From: Levilactobacillus senmaizukei DSM 21775 = NBRC 103853
GTDB lineage: Bacteria; Bacillota; Bacilli; Lactobacillales; Lactobacillaceae
Assembly (NCBI RefSeq): GCF_001592085.1
Contig: NZ_BCWD01000004.1
Coordinates: 1 to 64,000 of the forward strand
Reading direction: 5' to 3'
Length of the DNA stretch: 64,000 bases
Shown: piece after piece, positions 1 to 6,947 of the stretch
How positions within the stretch are numbered: position 1 is the first letter of the stretch
Layout: the number at the start of each line of letters is the position of its first letter
Notes under the pieces: model-generated
Told to the model about the DNA's origin: nothing
Databases searched by the model: none
Seen by the model: only the letters and a program-made list of their open reading frames with translations
Program-made: the position numbers and the translations under genes

Positions 1-2
1 TA

Positions 3-494
3 TTGGCCGACCAGAACATCGACCAATGGCAGGGCAGTTACCCTGGGACATCGGTTCTTGTTGACGATATTCACCAAGGATTCACGGTTGTCTTAGAAGA
101 AGACAACGAAATCTTAGGAACCGCTGCGGTGATTCCGGGCGAAGACGTGAGTTACAAACAGATCGATGGTCAGTGGTTAACCAAAGATGCCCCTTATCTG
201 GCGATTCATCGGGTGGCCGTGTCTAGTCACCATCACGGTCGTGGCTTAGCCGGCGAATTATTCCAGCGCGTCTTCGAGCAGATTGATCGGACCCAGGATA
301 TCGAGGCCATTCGGATCGATACGCATCCGGACAACCAGGCTATGCAACACATTATCAAAAAGAACGGTTTCACCGAGACCGGCATGGTTAAGTTGTTAGG
401 GATGGATTTGGACAACGTCAGGGATTTTGCCTACGAACGTTTGACCGCCAACATTAAGGCCGAACACAAGGTTCAGATCGAAGCTATTCAATAG
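3..494 (+). CDS. GNAT-family N-acetyltransferase, 5' end missing
   Basis: Only the C-terminal 163 codons are inside the window; the reading frame is open from base 3 and the start lies upstream. By alignment with the neighbouring paralogue at 699-1268 roughly 35 residues are missing. The acetyl-CoA binding signature is visible as HHHGRGLAGELF (the R-G-x-G loop), followed by the family C-terminal pattern AMQHIIKKNGF. GNAT enzymes move an acetyl group from acetyl-CoA to an amine; the substrate cannot be told. It shares long identical blocks with the next gene, including IDGQWLTKDA and FAYE(R/K)LTANIK, so the two are tandem duplicates. Cytosolic, with no membrane segment. Confidence 0.85.
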   Translation: MADQNIDQWQGSYPGTSVLVDDIHQGFTVVLEEDNEILGTAAVIPGEDVSYKQIDGQWLTKDAPYLAIHRVAVSSHHHGRGLAGELFQRVFEQIDRTQDIEAIRIDTHPDNQAMQHIIKKNGFTETGMVKLLGMDLDNVRDFAYERLTANIKAEHKVQIEAIQ

Positions 495-563
495 TAGAAA
501 ACGTCATTTCGGGAACGATAACGACGGGTTCAATTAAGCCAAACCAATAGAAATAAAAATTCG

Positions 564-634
564 ACAATACTGCATGGCTCCTAGGGAAGGTTAACCCTTC
601 CAATTTTGAGGAGGCACAACAGTATTGTTTTTTT
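564..634 (+). terminator. Nested-hairpin terminator between the two GNAT genes
   Basis: A perfect 9-bp outer stem (ACAATACTG 564-572 with CAGTATTGT 620-628) runs into a T tract at 626-634. Inside it are a second stem (GGCTCCT 576-582 with AGGAGGC 609-615, one mismatch) and an apical stem (GGAAGG 585-590 with CCTTCC 596-601). It ends the upstream GNAT transcript. The structure is more elaborate than a normal terminator. Confidence 0.75.
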
Positions 635-698
635 GTTGTAAAAACGTTAAGATGAAAAAAAGCGAGTGATTTACTAGCTATAAAGGATGGTGTTAGAT

Positions 699-1268
699 AT
701 GCGGTTACGTAAAGCTACTATGGAAGACTTACCACACATTGAATCATTGATTGCTGATGGTCGTGATCATTTAGCGGCTCAAGGAATCGATCAGTGGCAG
801 AAGACTTATCCTCATCAAGATGACCTGATCAAAGATATCAAGAATGGTTGGACCGTCGTCAACGTTGACGAAGAAACGGGTGAACTGCTGGGGACGTGTG
901 CGGTTATTCCTGGACCTGACGCGACGTATGCAGAAATTGATGGACAATGGTTGACTAAGGATGCGACCTATGTGGCCGTACACCGGGTTTCCGTATCTAG
1001 AGCACATCGTGGCAAGGGCTTGACCAGCAAACTCTTCCAAGAAATTTTCGATCGGGTTGACACAATGCCGACGATTGAAAGTATTCGGATCGATACTAAT
1101 GAGAAGAATACAGCTATGCAGCACATTATCATGAAAAATGGGTTCACCGCTACTGGTAAGGTAACCTTGAAGCGGGCCGATGTTTATGGCGTGAAGAATT
1201 TCGCTTACGAAAAGCTCACGGCTAACATCAAGCCAGAACACATTGTTCAAACCGAGGCTGCTCAATAA
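699..1268 (+). CDS. GNAT-family N-acetyltransferase (tandem paralogue)
   Basis: A protein of 189 residues beginning MRLRKATMEDLP, the usual first beta strand of GNAT enzymes. The acetyl-CoA loop is RAHRGKGLTSKLF and the C-terminal motif is AMQHIIMKNGF. I chose ATG 699 because the Shine-Dalgarno AAAGGA (683-688) is correctly spaced for it; an in-frame ATG at 687 overlaps that Shine-Dalgarno and is unlikely. It is a diverged tandem duplicate of the gene ending at 494 and is followed by its own terminator. Acetyl acceptor unknown: small-molecule, peptide or protein amines are all possible. Confidence 0.9.
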   Translation: MRLRKATMEDLPHIESLIADGRDHLAAQGIDQWQKTYPHQDDLIKDIKNGWTVVNVDEETGELLGTCAVIPGPDATYAEIDGQWLTKDATYVAVHRVSVSRAHRGKGLTSKLFQEIFDRVDTMPTIESIRIDTNEKNTAMQHIIMKNGFTATGKVTLKRADVYGVKNFAYEKLTANIKPEHIVQTEAAQ

Positions 1269-1297
1269 AACTAACCAGCGACATTTAAACTCATGCG

Positions 1298-1326
1298 ATC
1301 GGTTCCCAGTGGGAGCCGATTTTTTT
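1298..1326 (+). terminator. Intrinsic terminator after the second GNAT
   Basis: Stem ATCGGTTCCC / GGGAGCCGAT with a three-base loop (1298-1320, one G-T pair), followed by a run of T to 1326. Confidence 0.9.
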
Positions 1327-1397
1327 GTCGTTTGCGCCAATGGGGGCCGGGTTACCATAACTGACTAACGAAACTTCTAACCAACCCTAAAACAGTC

Positions 1398-1426
1398 TTT
1401 TCATTCACCCTAAACTCTGCCATAAT
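1398..1426 (+). promoter_or_regulatory. Candidate promoter of the CDF exporter
   Basis: TTTTCA (1398-1403) and CATAAT (1421-1426) are 17 bp apart, upstream of the CDF gene. Two bases in the -35 and one in the -10 differ from consensus, so this is tentative. Confidence 0.4.
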
Positions 1427-1454
1427 GAACTTGAATTGATAGGGGGCGTGGACG

Positions 1455-2345
1455 GTGCAAGATCGTTTAACGGGGAGTCGGTTTTTCTTAGTAACGATTT
1501 TGAACGTGGTGATTACGGTATTTGAGTTAGTCGGCGGGTTACTGTCCGGTAGTCTGTCATTACTCTCAGATGCCTTTCATAATTTAGGGGATGCCTGTTC
1601 GGTGGTTCTGAGCTTTGTTGCCAATCGGATTGGTTGTCGCCAACAGACGGCTTCTAAGACTTACGGCTATCGACGGATCGAAATCTTAACCGCCTTATTG
1701 AACGCGGGCGTGTTGATTGTTATCTCACTGGCCCTGGTCGTTGAAGCCATTTGGCGGCTACTGCATCCGGAGCCCATCAAAGGTGACATCATGTTGGTGG
1801 TGGCCGTGGTCAGTTTTGCGGCCAACTTGGTTTCGACTTTGTTGTTGAATCATGGGGCCCAACACAATTTAAATATTCGGGCCACCTATCTCCACCTTAT
1901 GAGTGATGCTTTGGCCTCGCTAGGGGTTATCCTGGGGGCCGTCTTGATTACGATTTGGCAGATTGGCTGGGTGGACCCGTTGATTACGATTCTGGTGGCG
2001 ATCTACATCAGTTATGAATCGTTACCGATCGTTCGGCAAACATTTTCTATTCTGATGGAGGCGGCTCCCAAACTTGATTACGATGGGATTGTTCGTGACC
2101 TTTGCCAGATTCCTGGGGTTGATGGCGTCCATCACCTACATGCTTGGTTAATCGACGAACATAACCTGGTATTTTCGGTGCATGTGAATATGGACGATCG
2201 GCGTTTGAGTGAGATTGAACCAATCTATCGGCAAATTGAACAGGTTTTAAGTGAGAAGTATGGGGTTTGTCACGTGACGATTCAGGCAGAGTGTCATCGT
2301 GGTGAAAACGAAGATTTATTTTATCAACAAAACGATTGGCACTAG
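1455..2345 (+). CDS. Cation diffusion facilitator, probable zinc exporter
   Basis: A CDF-family membrane transporter of 296 residues, predicted to exchange cytosolic divalent metal for protons. Six transmembrane segments fill residues 10-200. The intramembrane metal site is readable as H42-x3-D46 in TM2 (HNLGD) and H147-x3-D151 in TM5 (HLMSD). In this family the His-Asp pair on both helices is the zinc/cadmium arrangement; manganese exporters usually carry Asp in place of the TM5 His. The cytosolic C-terminal dimer domain follows (GVHHLHAW and later). The start is GTG 1455, after the Shine-Dalgarno AGGGGG (1441-1446). It ends 53 bp before a DtxR-family regulator, so the pair may form a metal-homeostasis unit. 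Confidence 0.9.
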   Translation: MQDRLTGSRFFLVTILNVVITVFELVGGLLSGSLSLLSDAFHNLGDACSVVLSFVANRIGCRQQTASKTYGYRRIEILTALLNAGVLIVISLALVVEAIWRLLHPEPIKGDIMLVVAVVSFAANLVSTLLLNHGAQHNLNIRATYLHLMSDALASLGVILGAVLITIWQIGWVDPLITILVAIYISYESLPIVRQTFSILMEAAPKLDYDGIVRDLCQIPGVDGVHHLHAWLIDEHNLVFSVHVNMDDRRLSEIEPIYRQIEQVLSEKYGVCHVTIQAECHRGENEDLFYQQNDWH

Positions 2346-2398
2346 AACAATTTGGTCGTATCATTGGACCAGTGAATTTATAATGAGGTGAATGCGTC

Positions 2399-3046
2399 AT
2401 GACTCCGATGAAGGAGGATTATTTAAAAATTATTTTTGAGCTGGGTGGCAAACAAAAGAAAGTCTCTAACAAACAGATTGCCATCAGTTTGAATATTGCC
2501 GCGGGTTCGGTGACCGAAATGGTAAATAAGATGGCCACGGAGGGCTTGGTTGAACACACCCCCTATGCCGGCATTTCGCTAACGAACAAGGGGATTCGTC
2601 TCGCCGAGGATCTAGTTCGTAAGCACCGGATCTGGGAGGATTTTCTAGTGGAAAAGTTGGGTTATGATTTACCCGACGTTCACGATGAGGCCGAGGTCCT
2701 CGAACATGTGACGAGTCCGCGGTTGATTGATTCCCTGGATGATATGCTGGGCAATCCCACACACTGTCCCCACGGCGGAGTGATTCCGGACCGTTTGGGC
2801 CACTATCATGAAGACAGCCATACGGTGTTAAATGAAGCCAAGGATGGCACGGTGGTCACGGTGGACCGGTTCATCGATAATCATGATCTCCTAACTTATC
2901 TGGGGGATTTACAATTGGATATTGGCGACCAACTGAAGGTCTTGAAGCACGATCCGTTTGAAGGCCCCGTGACCGTCAAGAACTTAACGGACGATGCCGA
3001 GTTAATTGTGAGTTATAAGGCGGCACACTACATCTTTGTTAAATAG
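2399..3046 (+). CDS. DtxR/MntR-family metal-dependent transcriptional regulator
   Basis: A protein of 215 residues. The N-terminal winged helix (about residues 1-65) contains the recognition region IAAGSVTEMVNKM. The middle dimerisation and metal-binding domain (65-140) includes HDEAEVLEHV and THCPHG, with Glu, His and Cys residues able to bind metal. The C-terminal quarter resembles the FeoA/SH3-like domain of long DtxR proteins. Such proteins bind DNA when loaded with Mn2+ or Fe2+ and repress uptake genes. The start ATG 2399 follows TGAGGTG. It sits directly after the CDF exporter on the same strand. Which metal it senses, and whether it controls the CDF gene, cannot be read here. Confidence 0.88.
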   Translation: MTPMKEDYLKIIFELGGKQKKVSNKQIAISLNIAAGSVTEMVNKMATEGLVEHTPYAGISLTNKGIRLAEDLVRKHRIWEDFLVEKLGYDLPDVHDEAEVLEHVTSPRLIDSLDDMLGNPTHCPHGGVIPDRLGHYHEDSHTVLNEAKDGTVVTVDRFIDNHDLLTYLGDLQLDIGDQLKVLKHDPFEGPVTVKNLTDDAELIVSYKAAHYIFVK

Positions 3047-3055
3047 TTTCGTTTG

Positions 3056-3086
3056 CCACGACCGTTGATCGTCGTGGTTACTTTTT
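3056..3086 (+). terminator. Probable intrinsic terminator after the DtxR-family gene
   Basis: CCACGAC (3056-3062) pairs with GTCGTGG (3071-3077) and is followed by TTACTTTTT. The T tract is interrupted, so termination may be partial. Confidence 0.6.
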
Positions 3087-3107
3087 GAAAGATTGAGGGA
3101 TAACGGG

Positions 3108-3860
3108 ATGAATCGAGAGGAACATGATCAACTAATCTTACACACGGCGCTGACGGCTGGTCGGATTATGCTGGAAAATGGCTCGGAAATCGAACGGGTG
3201 GAGGATACCATGATTCGAATCGCCAAGAATGCCGGTGTCGAAGGTAGCCAGGTGTTTGTCACGATCACCGGGATTTTAATGGCCCTTAATGGTGAGTTGG
3301 GGGCACAGATCGAGCCCATCAAAAAACGTATTTTTGACCTGGAGAAGGTCTCCGTGGTTAACGACCTGTCTCGGCAGTTTGCGGTGAAGAAGATTAGCCT
3401 ACAGCAGTTTGCCAATCGGTTAGACCATTTGGACAGTGAGACCAAATACTTTCCATTTTGGCTGCAGCTATTTGCCGCTGCGCTGGTCAGTGGGCCGTTG
3501 GAAGTCGTTTTTCGTCATAACCTGCCCGACTTCTGGATTACTTGTGTGATTGGGATGCTGGGTTGGTGGGTGTACTATGTTCTGAACAAATTTATTCAGA
3601 TTCGTTTCTTATCCGAATTCGCTGCGTCCGCCACGATTGGCATTCTAGCGTTGGTCGGGGTGCACTACGGTTTGGGGAATAGTGTCGATGATATTATCAT
3701 TGGTGGCGTGATGCCGCTGGTTCCCGGGGTGCCATTAACCAACTCGGTTCGCGATGTGTTGGCCGGAAACCTGGTGAGTGGACCGGCCCGGGGAATTGAA
3801 GCGTTGGTGAGTGCTGCGGCTATCGGTTTCGGGATCGCCATGGTCCTACAATTCTTGTGA
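3108..3860 (+). CDS. ThrE-type amino-acid exporter, N-terminal half (DUF1212)
   Basis: A 250-residue membrane protein. A soluble N-terminal part contains GRIMLENGSEIERVEDTM, the hallmark of the ThrE/DUF1212 family, and five hydrophobic helices follow. In actinobacteria ThrE is one polypeptide exporting threonine and serine; in Firmicutes it is often split, as here, into this protein and a small partner. ATG 3108 is chosen because TGAGGGA (3094-3100) lies 7 bp upstream; a TTG at 3093 overlaps that site. The partner starts 14 bp after the stop, so the two are almost certainly one operon and one transporter. Confidence 0.88.
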   Translation: MNREEHDQLILHTALTAGRIMLENGSEIERVEDTMIRIAKNAGVEGSQVFVTITGILMALNGELGAQIEPIKKRIFDLEKVSVVNDLSRQFAVKKISLQQFANRLDHLDSETKYFPFWLQLFAAALVSGPLEVVFRHNLPDFWITCVIGMLGWWVYYVLNKFIQIRFLSEFAASATIGILALVGVHYGLGNSVDDIIIGGVMPLVPGVPLTNSVRDVLAGNLVSGPARGIEALVSAAAIGFGIAMVLQFL

Positions 3861-3873
3861 GAGGGGCTTAATA

Positions 3874-4323
3874 ATGACGATTACGGAATTTTTAATTGAG
3901 TCCATTGGGACTTATACCGCGACAGTTGCCTTTGGGATCCTGGTCAACATTCCCCGCAAGGCTTTAAATACCGGTGGCCTGATTGGGTTACTGGGTTACT
4001 TGATCTATCGCTTTACGGTTCTTGGCGGTGGTGGTTATGTCGTTGGCAATCTGTTGGGAGCCATGGCCATTGGTGTGGCCTCCCTGCAGTTTGCCCGCAT
4101 GAAACGAATGCCGATGATTCTGTTTAACATTCCAGCACTGGTGCCGTTAGTACCCGGGGGTCAAGCGTATCAAATGATTAAGAACTTTGCCCTGGGTCAA
4201 AACACGGTGGCCTTTACCTATCTGATTCAGGTCATTATGATTGCTGGCTCGATTGCTTTTGGCTTTTTGCTGTCTGAATTGGTTAATCGAGTCCAACAAC
4301 GTTTCTGGCAGCAACGGCGTTAG
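3874..4323 (+). CDS. ThrE-type amino-acid exporter, C-terminal half (DUF3815-like)
   Basis: A 149-residue protein made almost entirely of four to five hydrophobic helices, with the motif PALVPLVPGG that parallels MPLVPGVP in its upstream neighbour. It matches the small subunit of two-component threonine/serine exporter families. The start ATG 3874 has AGAGGGG 8 bp upstream; the frame is open further 5' but that overlaps the preceding gene without a ribosome-binding site. No clear terminator follows before the next promoter region. Confidence 0.85.
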   Translation: MTITEFLIESIGTYTATVAFGILVNIPRKALNTGGLIGLLGYLIYRFTVLGGGGYVVGNLLGAMAIGVASLQFARMKRMPMILFNIPALVPLVPGGQAYQMIKNFALGQNTVAFTYLIQVIMIAGSIAFGFLLSELVNRVQQRFWQQRR

Positions 4324-4343
4324 CGTTTATGAAATTCTTAATA

Positions 4344-4384
4344 CTGCCTGGAATTCTAGAAATATTTAGGCAGGATGGTATACT
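4344..4384 (+). promoter_or_regulatory. Extended -10 promoter with inverted repeat, PAP2 gene
   Basis: TATACT (4379-4384) is preceded by TG plus one base, an extended -10. The -35 position has no good match. Overlapping the spacer, CTGCCT (4344-4349) and AGGCAG (4368-4373) form an inverted repeat that could be an operator. Confidence 0.55.
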
Positions 4385-4436
4385 CGTTTTTAGGGGTTTC
4401 CCAGAATCGGGTATGACGAAAGGAAAATAGAAGATA

Positions 4437-5105
4437 ATGATGTTATTTAATCGGGATCGGGACCGGCCTTGGAAGTTTGGTCTGACAACCATTCTTTTCT
4501 TGATCGTAGCTTTTTACATAAAGACGTCGAACGCCTTCGCGGAGTTCATTGATTCGTCAATCGTTGATGTGATTCAGAAGAACCAGCCAGGTTGGAAGAC
4601 CTTGCTTTACCGCGGGGTGACCATCTTAGCGGAGCCTAAGTTAGCCATTATCTGGGTGCTCGTGCTGGGGTTCTTGTTGTGGGGCTTCAAGTTTAAGATT
4701 CCCGCGCTGTGGTGCTTAGCAACCTTGGGTGGCGGGGATGTACTGGCCACCTTGGTTAAACACGTGGTCAAGCGTGCGCGACCATCGAGTCATTTGGCAA
4801 TCGATGACGGCTATAGCTTTCCAAGTGGCCACGTCTTCGGTACCTTCTTACTGGTGGCGATGATCTGGTTAATCTTGGTTCCGATGTTGATGCATACCTG
4901 GCAAGCCTGGTTACTCCGGCTTATCCTGTTGTTCTGGATGGCCCTGGTGATGATTTCGCGGGTTTACCTGAACGCTCACTTCCCAACGGATACCTTGGGG
5001 GCTGTGATGCTAGGCTACTTGTGGTTGCAGTTTACTGAGGGCCTTTACATCCGATTGGCACCGGCGATGCAACACTGGCCGTTACTCAAACATTCTGAAA
5101 TTTAA
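4437..5105 (+). CDS. PAP2-family membrane phosphatase
   Basis: A 222-residue integral membrane protein with all three catalytic motifs of the type 2 phosphatidic acid phosphatase superfamily: K108-x6-R115-P116, PSGH at 129-132, and S174-R175-x5-H181-x3-D185. About six transmembrane helices. Relatives dephosphorylate undecaprenyl pyrophosphate, phosphatidylglycerophosphate or diacylglycerol pyrophosphate at the outer face of the membrane; the sequence does not separate these. ATG 4437 and 4440 are adjacent and either may be used after AAAGGA. It stands alone between its own promoter and a strong bidirectional terminator. Confidence 0.9.
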   Translation: MMLFNRDRDRPWKFGLTTILFLIVAFYIKTSNAFAEFIDSSIVDVIQKNQPGWKTLLYRGVTILAEPKLAIIWVLVLGFLLWGFKFKIPALWCLATLGGGDVLATLVKHVVKRARPSSHLAIDDGYSFPSGHVFGTFLLVAMIWLILVPMLMHTWQAWLLRLILLFWMALVMISRVYLNAHFPTDTLGAVMLGYLWLQFTEGLYIRLAPAMQHWPLLKHSEI

Positions 5106-5108
5106 CGC

Positions 5109-5150
5109 AAACACGCCTGACCACGACGATTAGTGGTCAGGCGTGTTTTT
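5109..5150. terminator. Bidirectional terminator between convergent genes
   Basis: ACACGCCTGACCAC (5111-5124) pairs with GTGGTCAGGCGTGT (5133-5146), followed by T5 on the plus strand. It lies between the PAP2 gene and the minus-strand hydrolase and can serve both. Confidence 0.9.
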
Positions 5151-5161
5151 ATTTTCGTTGG

Positions 5162-5959
5162 TTATGCTTCGGGCAATTCTTTCAGCCATTCGTGAGCGAG
5201 ACTGAGCCAATGAGCGACGTGGGGTAAGGCCGTGCCAGTTTTCCAGGCGGTCACGTCATTGGCCAATGCCAGGCCGTGGGGGCCATGATGGAATAAATGC
5301 AGGTCCGTATCGACCTGATGGGCCAAAGAGGCTTGTGCGTAAGCTAAGGCATTCTGAACGGGTACCAGCGGATCGGCACTGGTGCCCCAAATGAAGGTTG
5401 GGACGTTGTCGTCGGTCACCAACTGATCGGCGGCAATGGTCGCGGGATCATTGGTCCAGTCGGCTAGGACCTGCAGGTCGTTAGGAAACCCGGCGGCCGG
5501 GGTGATGACGGGGTAACCTAGAATAACTGCCTGGGGCTTAATCTGATCCGGGGTGGTTCCGGCCGATTGGTTGAATGCCGGTTGGGCCCAACGGTCGTTG
5601 AAGAGGGCAGCGATATGGCCGCCCACCGAAAAACCAGCAACGGCAATCTGCCGGTCGTTGAGCTGCCAGTCGGCGGCATTGGCTTTCAGCAACGCCATAC
5701 TCTTAGCTAATTCAATCATGGGTGTCGGTAGTAACGGGGTCACTTCGCCGACAAAGCTGTAGCGTAGATAGAAGGCTTGGTACCCTTGGGAAAACCAGGC
5801 CATGGCGAGGTCCTCGGCCTGTTGTTCGGGAATGTGAGTATAGGAGCCTCCCGGCACAATGATGATGGCCGGGTAGGCCTTATGCGTCTCGTTGGCCCGT
5901 AGATAGCCCTTGAGGTAGGCGGACGAGTCTGCGGCTAGTTTTTTTGTGATTATTTCCAA
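5162..5959 (-). CDS. Alpha/beta hydrolase, esterase-like
   Basis: A 265-residue soluble hydrolase. The oxyanion region is PGG at 36-38 and the nucleophile elbow is GFSVGGH with Ser111. Asp196 (in SADPLVP) and His228 (in HGPHG) complete a catalytic triad in the correct order. This pattern matches the lactobacillus carboxylesterase/BD-FAE-like group (acetyl ester or short-chain ester hydrolysis), but the natural substrate is unknown. There is no signal peptide, so it is cytosolic. It is transcribed alone on the minus strand, convergent with the PAP2 gene and divergent from the acetyltransferase at 6046. On the minus strand GGGAGG precedes ATG 5959. Confidence 0.88.
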   Translation of the reverse strand: MEIITKKLAADSSAYLKGYLRANETHKAYPAIIIVPGGSYTHIPEQQAEDLAMAWFSQGYQAFYLRYSFVGEVTPLLPTPMIELAKSMALLKANAADWQLNDRQIAVAGFSVGGHIAALFNDRWAQPAFNQSAGTTPDQIKPQAVILGYPVITPAAGFPNDLQVLADWTNDPATIAADQLVTDDNVPTFIWGTSADPLVPVQNALAYAQASLAHQVDTDLHLFHHGPHGLALANDVTAWKTGTALPHVAHWLSLAHEWLKELPEA

Positions 5960-6045
5960 TTGCGAAACCTCCCAAAATAAGTCATGATGAACCTATAAAG
6001 TATTGTACCGCAGATAAGACTGCGGCGGGAAAGGGATGACTGGGC

Positions 6046-6594
6046 ATGAATGTTGTCATTGAAACTGAACGGTTGGTCTTGCGGCCGTTAACAGTGGGAG
6101 ACTTGAGCGTATATCAGCGGTTGGTGGCTGATCCAACGGTGGCCGTACCGGCTGGATTACCACTGCAAGCATCCGCGGCTCGGACGACCGATTGGTTTAA
6201 GGCCGACCGGGAAAACCGCTTTGCCTTTGGTTTGGTTGCCAAGCAGACCAATCAACTAGTGGGAACTTTAATTTTCTATGAACATTTTGATCCCGAGAAT
6301 ATCGATACCGCCTCGTATGACCTCGGATTTTTATTGGATCCGGCGTATTGGGGTCAAGGACTGATGCCGGAAGCGATTGCGGGCTGTCTGCAACGGGTGG
6401 CGAATGATGGTGATCAAGCGACGACGACCTTCTGGGCCACCTGCCGAGTTGACAACGATCGGTCACGCCGAGTATTAGAAAAATTAGCTTTCCAAACGAT
6501 CAACGAACATTTACTGCCAATGAACGAAGCGAGTTCTGGACTGGTACAACAGGCTTTGTTGCGACTAGACCTGACCAAGCAGCAAAAAAATTAA
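6046..6594 (+). CDS. GNAT acetyltransferase, RimJ/RimL-like
   Basis: A 182-residue protein beginning with IETERLVLRPLT, the standard opening of the RimJ/RimL subgroup, and containing YWGQGLMPEAI (acetyl-CoA loop) and CRVDNDRSRRVLEKLAF. Such enzymes acetylate protein N-termini, antibiotics or small amines; the target here is unknown. It is unrelated in sequence to the tandem GNAT pair at the window start beyond the shared fold. ATG 6046 follows GGGAAAGGGATGACTGGGC. A perfect 6-bp hairpin CCGCAG/CTGCGG (6008-6025) lies just upstream in the divergent intergenic region. Confidence 0.87.
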   Translation: MNVVIETERLVLRPLTVGDLSVYQRLVADPTVAVPAGLPLQASAARTTDWFKADRENRFAFGLVAKQTNQLVGTLIFYEHFDPENIDTASYDLGFLLDPAYWGQGLMPEAIAGCLQRVANDGDQATTTFWATCRVDNDRSRRVLEKLAFQTINEHLLPMNEASSGLVQQALLRLDLTKQQKN

Positions 6595-6613
6595 CTCTAA
6601 TCGCAATTTAATG

Positions 6614-6641
6614 TTGCAATGTTTCGGGTGGATGGTATACT
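6614..6641 (+). promoter_or_regulatory. Promoter of the lysine riboswitch transcript
   Basis: TTGCAA (6614-6619) and TATACT (6636-6641) are 16 bp apart, with an extended TG element before the -10. Transcription would begin near 6648, exactly where the first riboswitch stem starts. Confidence 0.8.
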
Positions 6642-6646
6642 ACTAG

Positions 6647-6831
6647 GTATCGAATAGAAGAGGTGCGGTCAACATCAGTCGCTTTCCCAAGGTGGGTATC
6701 ACCGAGGCGGGAAAGTAAAAGGGGCGATCGCCGAAACTTGGAAGTGACTACCTAACTTCCAGGTTGGGCCCTGGTTCAACAGATCAGGGACTGTCGCAGC
6801 CAAATAGGTTGCGGGGCGCTTTCAACGATAT
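6647..6831 (+). promoter_or_regulatory. Lysine riboswitch (L-box) aptamer
   Basis: The conserved L-box core elements appear in order: AGAGGTGCG (6659-6667), a P2 hairpin (GCTTTCCC / GGGAAAG), AAAAGGGGCGATCGCCGAA (from 6717), a P4 hairpin (CTTGGAAG... / ...CTTCCAGG), a further hairpin, GGACTGTC (6788-6795), and a small terminal hairpin GCAGCC/GGTTGC. The outer stem P1 closes as TATCG (6648-6652) with CGATA (6826-6830). Lysine riboswitches bind lysine and switch off lysine biosynthesis or transport genes. The gene below is a LysP-like permease, which fits. Confidence 0.93.
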
Positions 6832-6854
6832 TGACTTGGAATAATGAATTTTCC

Positions 6855-6892
6855 AATCTCTTTCGCAAAGCAATTTGTGGAGGAGATTTTTT
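6855..6892 (+). terminator. Riboswitch expression-platform terminator
   Basis: A continuous 15-bp stem (6855-6869 with 6874-6888, including G-U pairs) and four-base loop, followed by T6 (6887-6892). It sits between the aptamer and lysP, as expected for a transcription-terminating OFF switch. An overlapping alternative hairpin TTGGAA (6836-6841) / TTCCAA (6851-6856) reaches into its first bases and may belong to the antiterminated state. Confidence 0.85.
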
Positions 6893-6917
6893 AGTTCTTC
6901 GGGTCGTTTCGAGAAGG

Positions 6918-6939
6918 TCCTTCTAAATAAGAAGGAGGA
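6918..6939 (+). promoter_or_regulatory. Hairpin masking the lysP ribosome-binding site
   Basis: TCCTTCT (6918-6924) is a perfect complement of AGAAGGA (6930-6936) across a five-base loop. The 3' arm contains part of the Shine-Dalgarno AAGGAGGA (6932-6939) that serves ATG 6948. This would lower translation of any transcript that escapes the upstream terminator. Confidence 0.6.
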
Positions 6940-6947
6940 AACATTTT

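Noticed and set aside
771-1358. A 195-codon open frame antisense to the second GNAT gene
   Set aside because: It lies wholly opposite a clear gene, crosses its terminator, has no ribosome-binding site and no family resemblance.
1455-3046. CDF plus DtxR-family pair as a manganese export/regulation module
   Set aside because: The TM2 and TM5 His-Asp pairs of the CDF protein indicate a zinc-type site, and no metal box was found upstream, so manganese is not claimed.
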